A stretch of 24,891 nucleotides of DNA from positions 1 through 24,891 of the IMG/VR virus record IMGVR_UViG_3300020578_000406; one strand, written 5' to 3'. Every line of letters begins with the position of its first letter. The stretch's first letter is position 1. The position numbers and the translations under genes are program-made. This document shows, piece after piece, positions 23,271 to 24,891 of this stretch. The notes beneath the pieces are model-generated. The model was not told the origin of the DNA. It saw only the letters and a program-made list of their open reading frames with translations, and ran no database searches. This DNA comes from a virus.

Positions 23271-23303
23271 GGCGAAATAAGAACACGCGAGAGGCTCGCG
23301 CGC
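23271..23303 (-). terminator. Candidate intrinsic terminator downstream of nuclease gene
   Basis: On the - strand, CGCGAG pairs with CTCGCG around CCT, extendable by GU/CG pairs, then TGTTCTTATTT follows, a rare T-rich run in this GC-rich sequence. It lies 11 bases after the stop of the nuclease gene (23314) and before the ssDNA-binding gene. It could end or attenuate transcription of the nuclease. Confidence 0.45.
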
Positions 23304-23313
23304 GTGCGGTATT

Positions 23314-24891
23314 TTAGCCGCGCACGACTAAATCAGCGAGGGGGGTGAGCGCGTAGGAAGCGTGGCGCCAGAGCATCGAGGAGCTATCAACGCGCACGAT
23401 GGACGCGCCGCCAAACACCGACCAACCGCGCTCAGCGATGACAAGCCCCAGGAGCGCCCAGCCCTTAGCGTAGTCCATCCCGGGCAGGTAGCACCCGTGC
23501 GCGCGGGAGAGCTCAGCGATGAGCGGGGCGATGAGCGCCTCCGCCTCCGCCGCGCCCGAGGCGTGGCAGTCAATCAGCAGGAGCCGCGCGCCCACGCTCA
23601 CCGACGCGGGGGGCGTAAGCGCCACAGGCGCCACGGGCGCCGCCACAGGCGCGGGAGCCTGAGCGGGCGCCGGAACGGGCGCGGGAGGCGCCAGAGGCGC
23701 GGGCGCGGGAGCCACAGCAACAGGCGCGGGAGGAGGCGCGGGAGCCACCACGACAGGCGCGGGAGGAGGCGCGGGGGCCACCGCGACAGGCGCAGGAGGG
23801 GGCACGGGAGGGGGCGCCCCCCACCCCGCGAGCAGGTCATCAAAGCTGAAACTATCCACATCAGACGGCGCGGGGGGAGGGGGCGCGTCGGAGGGCAGGA
23901 TAACACCCCCCGCCAAATCCGCGAGGAGCTGTAGCCGCTCTTTATTCGCCGCCAGCGTCTCGCCCGAGGGCTCGCGCGCCTGGTAGGCGGCGAGGAGGGC
24001 GGGTGACAGCGCCGCGACGCGCTCAGTCACCGCGGCGCGCGCCTCACCCGCGTTCAGCGCGCTGAGGCTCTTACCCCCGTAGGTGACGCGAGCGCGCTTA
24101 GGCGCGGGGCCCTCGACCTCCGCGCCGTCGGGCAGCCCGTCAGGCGGATTGAGCTGATAGTAGGCCTCGCCGTCCACCTCGAAGGGCGAGCGCCCCAAGC
24201 GCTCAAGCGCCACATCATCATCATCCACCCACGGCGAGACGACAGGGGGCGCGCCCGTCGAGGGCGCCGACGGGGCGGCGGGGCGCGCCTGGACAACCGG
24301 CGCGAGGGGGGCAGGGGTGGCGGGCGCGGCGGCGCCTTTGCGCGCGGCGAGCGCCGCCAAGAAGCTAGACGGATCAGAGCTGGAGCTAGACATAAAGCCT
24401 TGAACCTCAAGAACGACCGCCGCGGCGCGGCAGTCGGTGAAAAAGGGGCAACCGCCGAAGCGATCACAAGCGGAATAGTTAGGCGCGACGTCGCCCCAGG
24501 AGGGCGCCGCCGCTTGGACAGACTGAGCGCGCGCCACCTCGCCGAGCGCCTCGACGCCCTCGACAAGATCAGCGGCGCCCCAGGTAACAGAGGACACGGC
24601 CACACGGTAAGGGGCGGCGGTTTCGCCGTACACGAGGCGGAAGGTGAGGGGCTCACCGAGCGGGCCGAGGTCGCCCAGCGCGCCCACAAGCGCGGCGTGC
24701 GAGTAGAGGAGCGCTTGAGGATCAGCGCGTAGTTCATACTCGCCCTTTTGCGAGCTGAGCGACCCGACGGTCTTGTGATCCGTTATGCGCGCATAGCCGC
24801 CCCCCACCGCGAGCTCTACGAGGTCAACACGCCCGCGCACAGGCACGGGCCACCCCGCCGGCGTGAACGCGAAATCAATTTCTATCTGAGC
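23314..24891 (-). CDS. PD-(D/E)XK nuclease (Cas4/AddB-like), multidomain, 5' end outside window
   Basis: The frame is open to the window edge (A-Q-I-E-I-D-F... at the first bases), so the N-terminus is missing; the GTG at 24846 is internal. GRVDLVEL and ARITDHKT supply the acidic and D-x-K residues of the RecB-type nuclease core, followed by a Q-x-x-L-Y. Later ACDRFGGCPFFTDC has three Cys that could hold an iron-sulfur cluster with a fourth Cys upstream. A Pro/Ala linker (bases about 23620-23820) with an 11-residue tandem repeat joins the nuclease part to a C-terminal region of about 95 residues (GARLLLIDCHASG ... GMDYAKGWALLGLVIAERGW) that I do not recognise. It probably acts in recombination or end processing with the polymerase. 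Confidence 0.75.
   Translation of the reverse strand, partial: AQIEIDFAFTPAGWPVPVRGRVDLVELAVGGGYARITDHKTVGSLSSQKGEYELRADPQALLYSHAALVGALGDLGPLGEPLTFRLVYGETAAPYRVAVSSVTWGAADLVEGVEALGEVARAQSVQAAAPSWGDVAPNYSACDRFGGCPFFTDCRAAAVVLEVQGFMSSSSSDPSSFLAALAARKGAAAPATPAPLAPVVQARPAAPSAPSTGAPPVVSPWVDDDDVALERLGRSPFEVDGEAYYQLNPPDGLPDGAEVEGPAPKRARVTYGGKSLSALNAGEARAAVTERVAALSPALLAAYQAREPSGETLAANKERLQLLADLAGGVILPSDAPPPPAPSDVDSFSFDDLLAGWGAPPPVPPPAPVAVAPAPPPAPVVVAPAPPPAPVAVAPAPAPLAPPAPVPAPAQAPAPVAAPVAPVALTPPASVSVGARLLLIDCHASGAAEAEALIAPLIAELSRAHGCYLPGMDYAKGWALLGLVIAERGWSVFGGASIVRVDSSSMLWRHASYALTPLADLVVRG
23705..23803 (-). repeat. Three tandem 33-bp repeats in nuclease linker
   Basis: Three copies with a 33-base period (starting at 23705, 23738 and 23771 on the + strand) encode PPPAPVxVAPA in the nuclease. 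The copies differ at a few bases, mostly in a valine/alanine codon pair. Confidence 0.85.

Overview
The window is one contiguous piece of a tailed double-stranded DNA phage (or prophage) with a contractile tail, so myovirus morphology. The base composition is very GC-rich throughout. The genes are packed end to end, mostly with ATGA or TAATG overlaps. No ribosomal RNA, insertion sequence, integrase or CRISPR array is visible. The host cannot be named from the sequence. The composition points to a high-GC bacterium, and the host may well be uncharacterised.

Layout, + strand (1-20509). The late structural operon reads in morphogenetic order: 3' part of the prohead protease (cut by the window start), a scaffold-like protein, the HK97-fold major capsid protein, a small basic-tailed protein, head-tail connector/neck proteins, a tail-terminator candidate, the contractile sheath, the tube, a tail-assembly chaperone with an apparent programmed-frameshift extension, the tape measure, baseplate hub, spike-like protein, a LysM-gp25 fusion, baseplate J, a baseplate/fibre-associated protein, a collagen-like fibre, a protein with GYGDP repeats, a gpI-like protein, then a holin-like and two spanin-like small membrane proteins. 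No endolysin is recognisable.

Layout, - strand (24891-20537). A convergent block carries a PD-(D/E)XK nuclease with an iron-sulfur-type Cys cluster (5' end outside the window), a DUF669-like single-strand-binding candidate, a family A DNA polymerase with an active 3'-5' exonuclease signature, and two tRNA genes. The tRNAs are tRNA-Ile2/Met(CAU) and tRNA-Leu(UAG), 5 bases apart. The two transcription units meet in a gap of only 27 bases (20510-20536).

How it works together. The + strand builds head, tail and baseplate and then lyses the cell. The - strand replicates the genome. The tRNAs match AUA and CUA, which are common in the low-copy neck and baseplate genes; AUA is absent from the major capsid gene.

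The observations I rate highest are: (1) an unannotated 90-codon extension of the tail-assembly chaperone, reached through a T6 slip site in the +1/-2 direction; (2) two mutually exclusive hairpins that hold the Shine-Dalgarno of that chaperone gene in a loop; (3) a sequence block shared by the protease C-terminus and the capsid N-terminus; (4) a TGNTACAAT element before three late genes, twice at exactly the same distance from the start codon; (5) a Gly in place of the usual Tyr of polymerase motif B; (6) the split of AUA usage between high-copy and low-copy structural genes.
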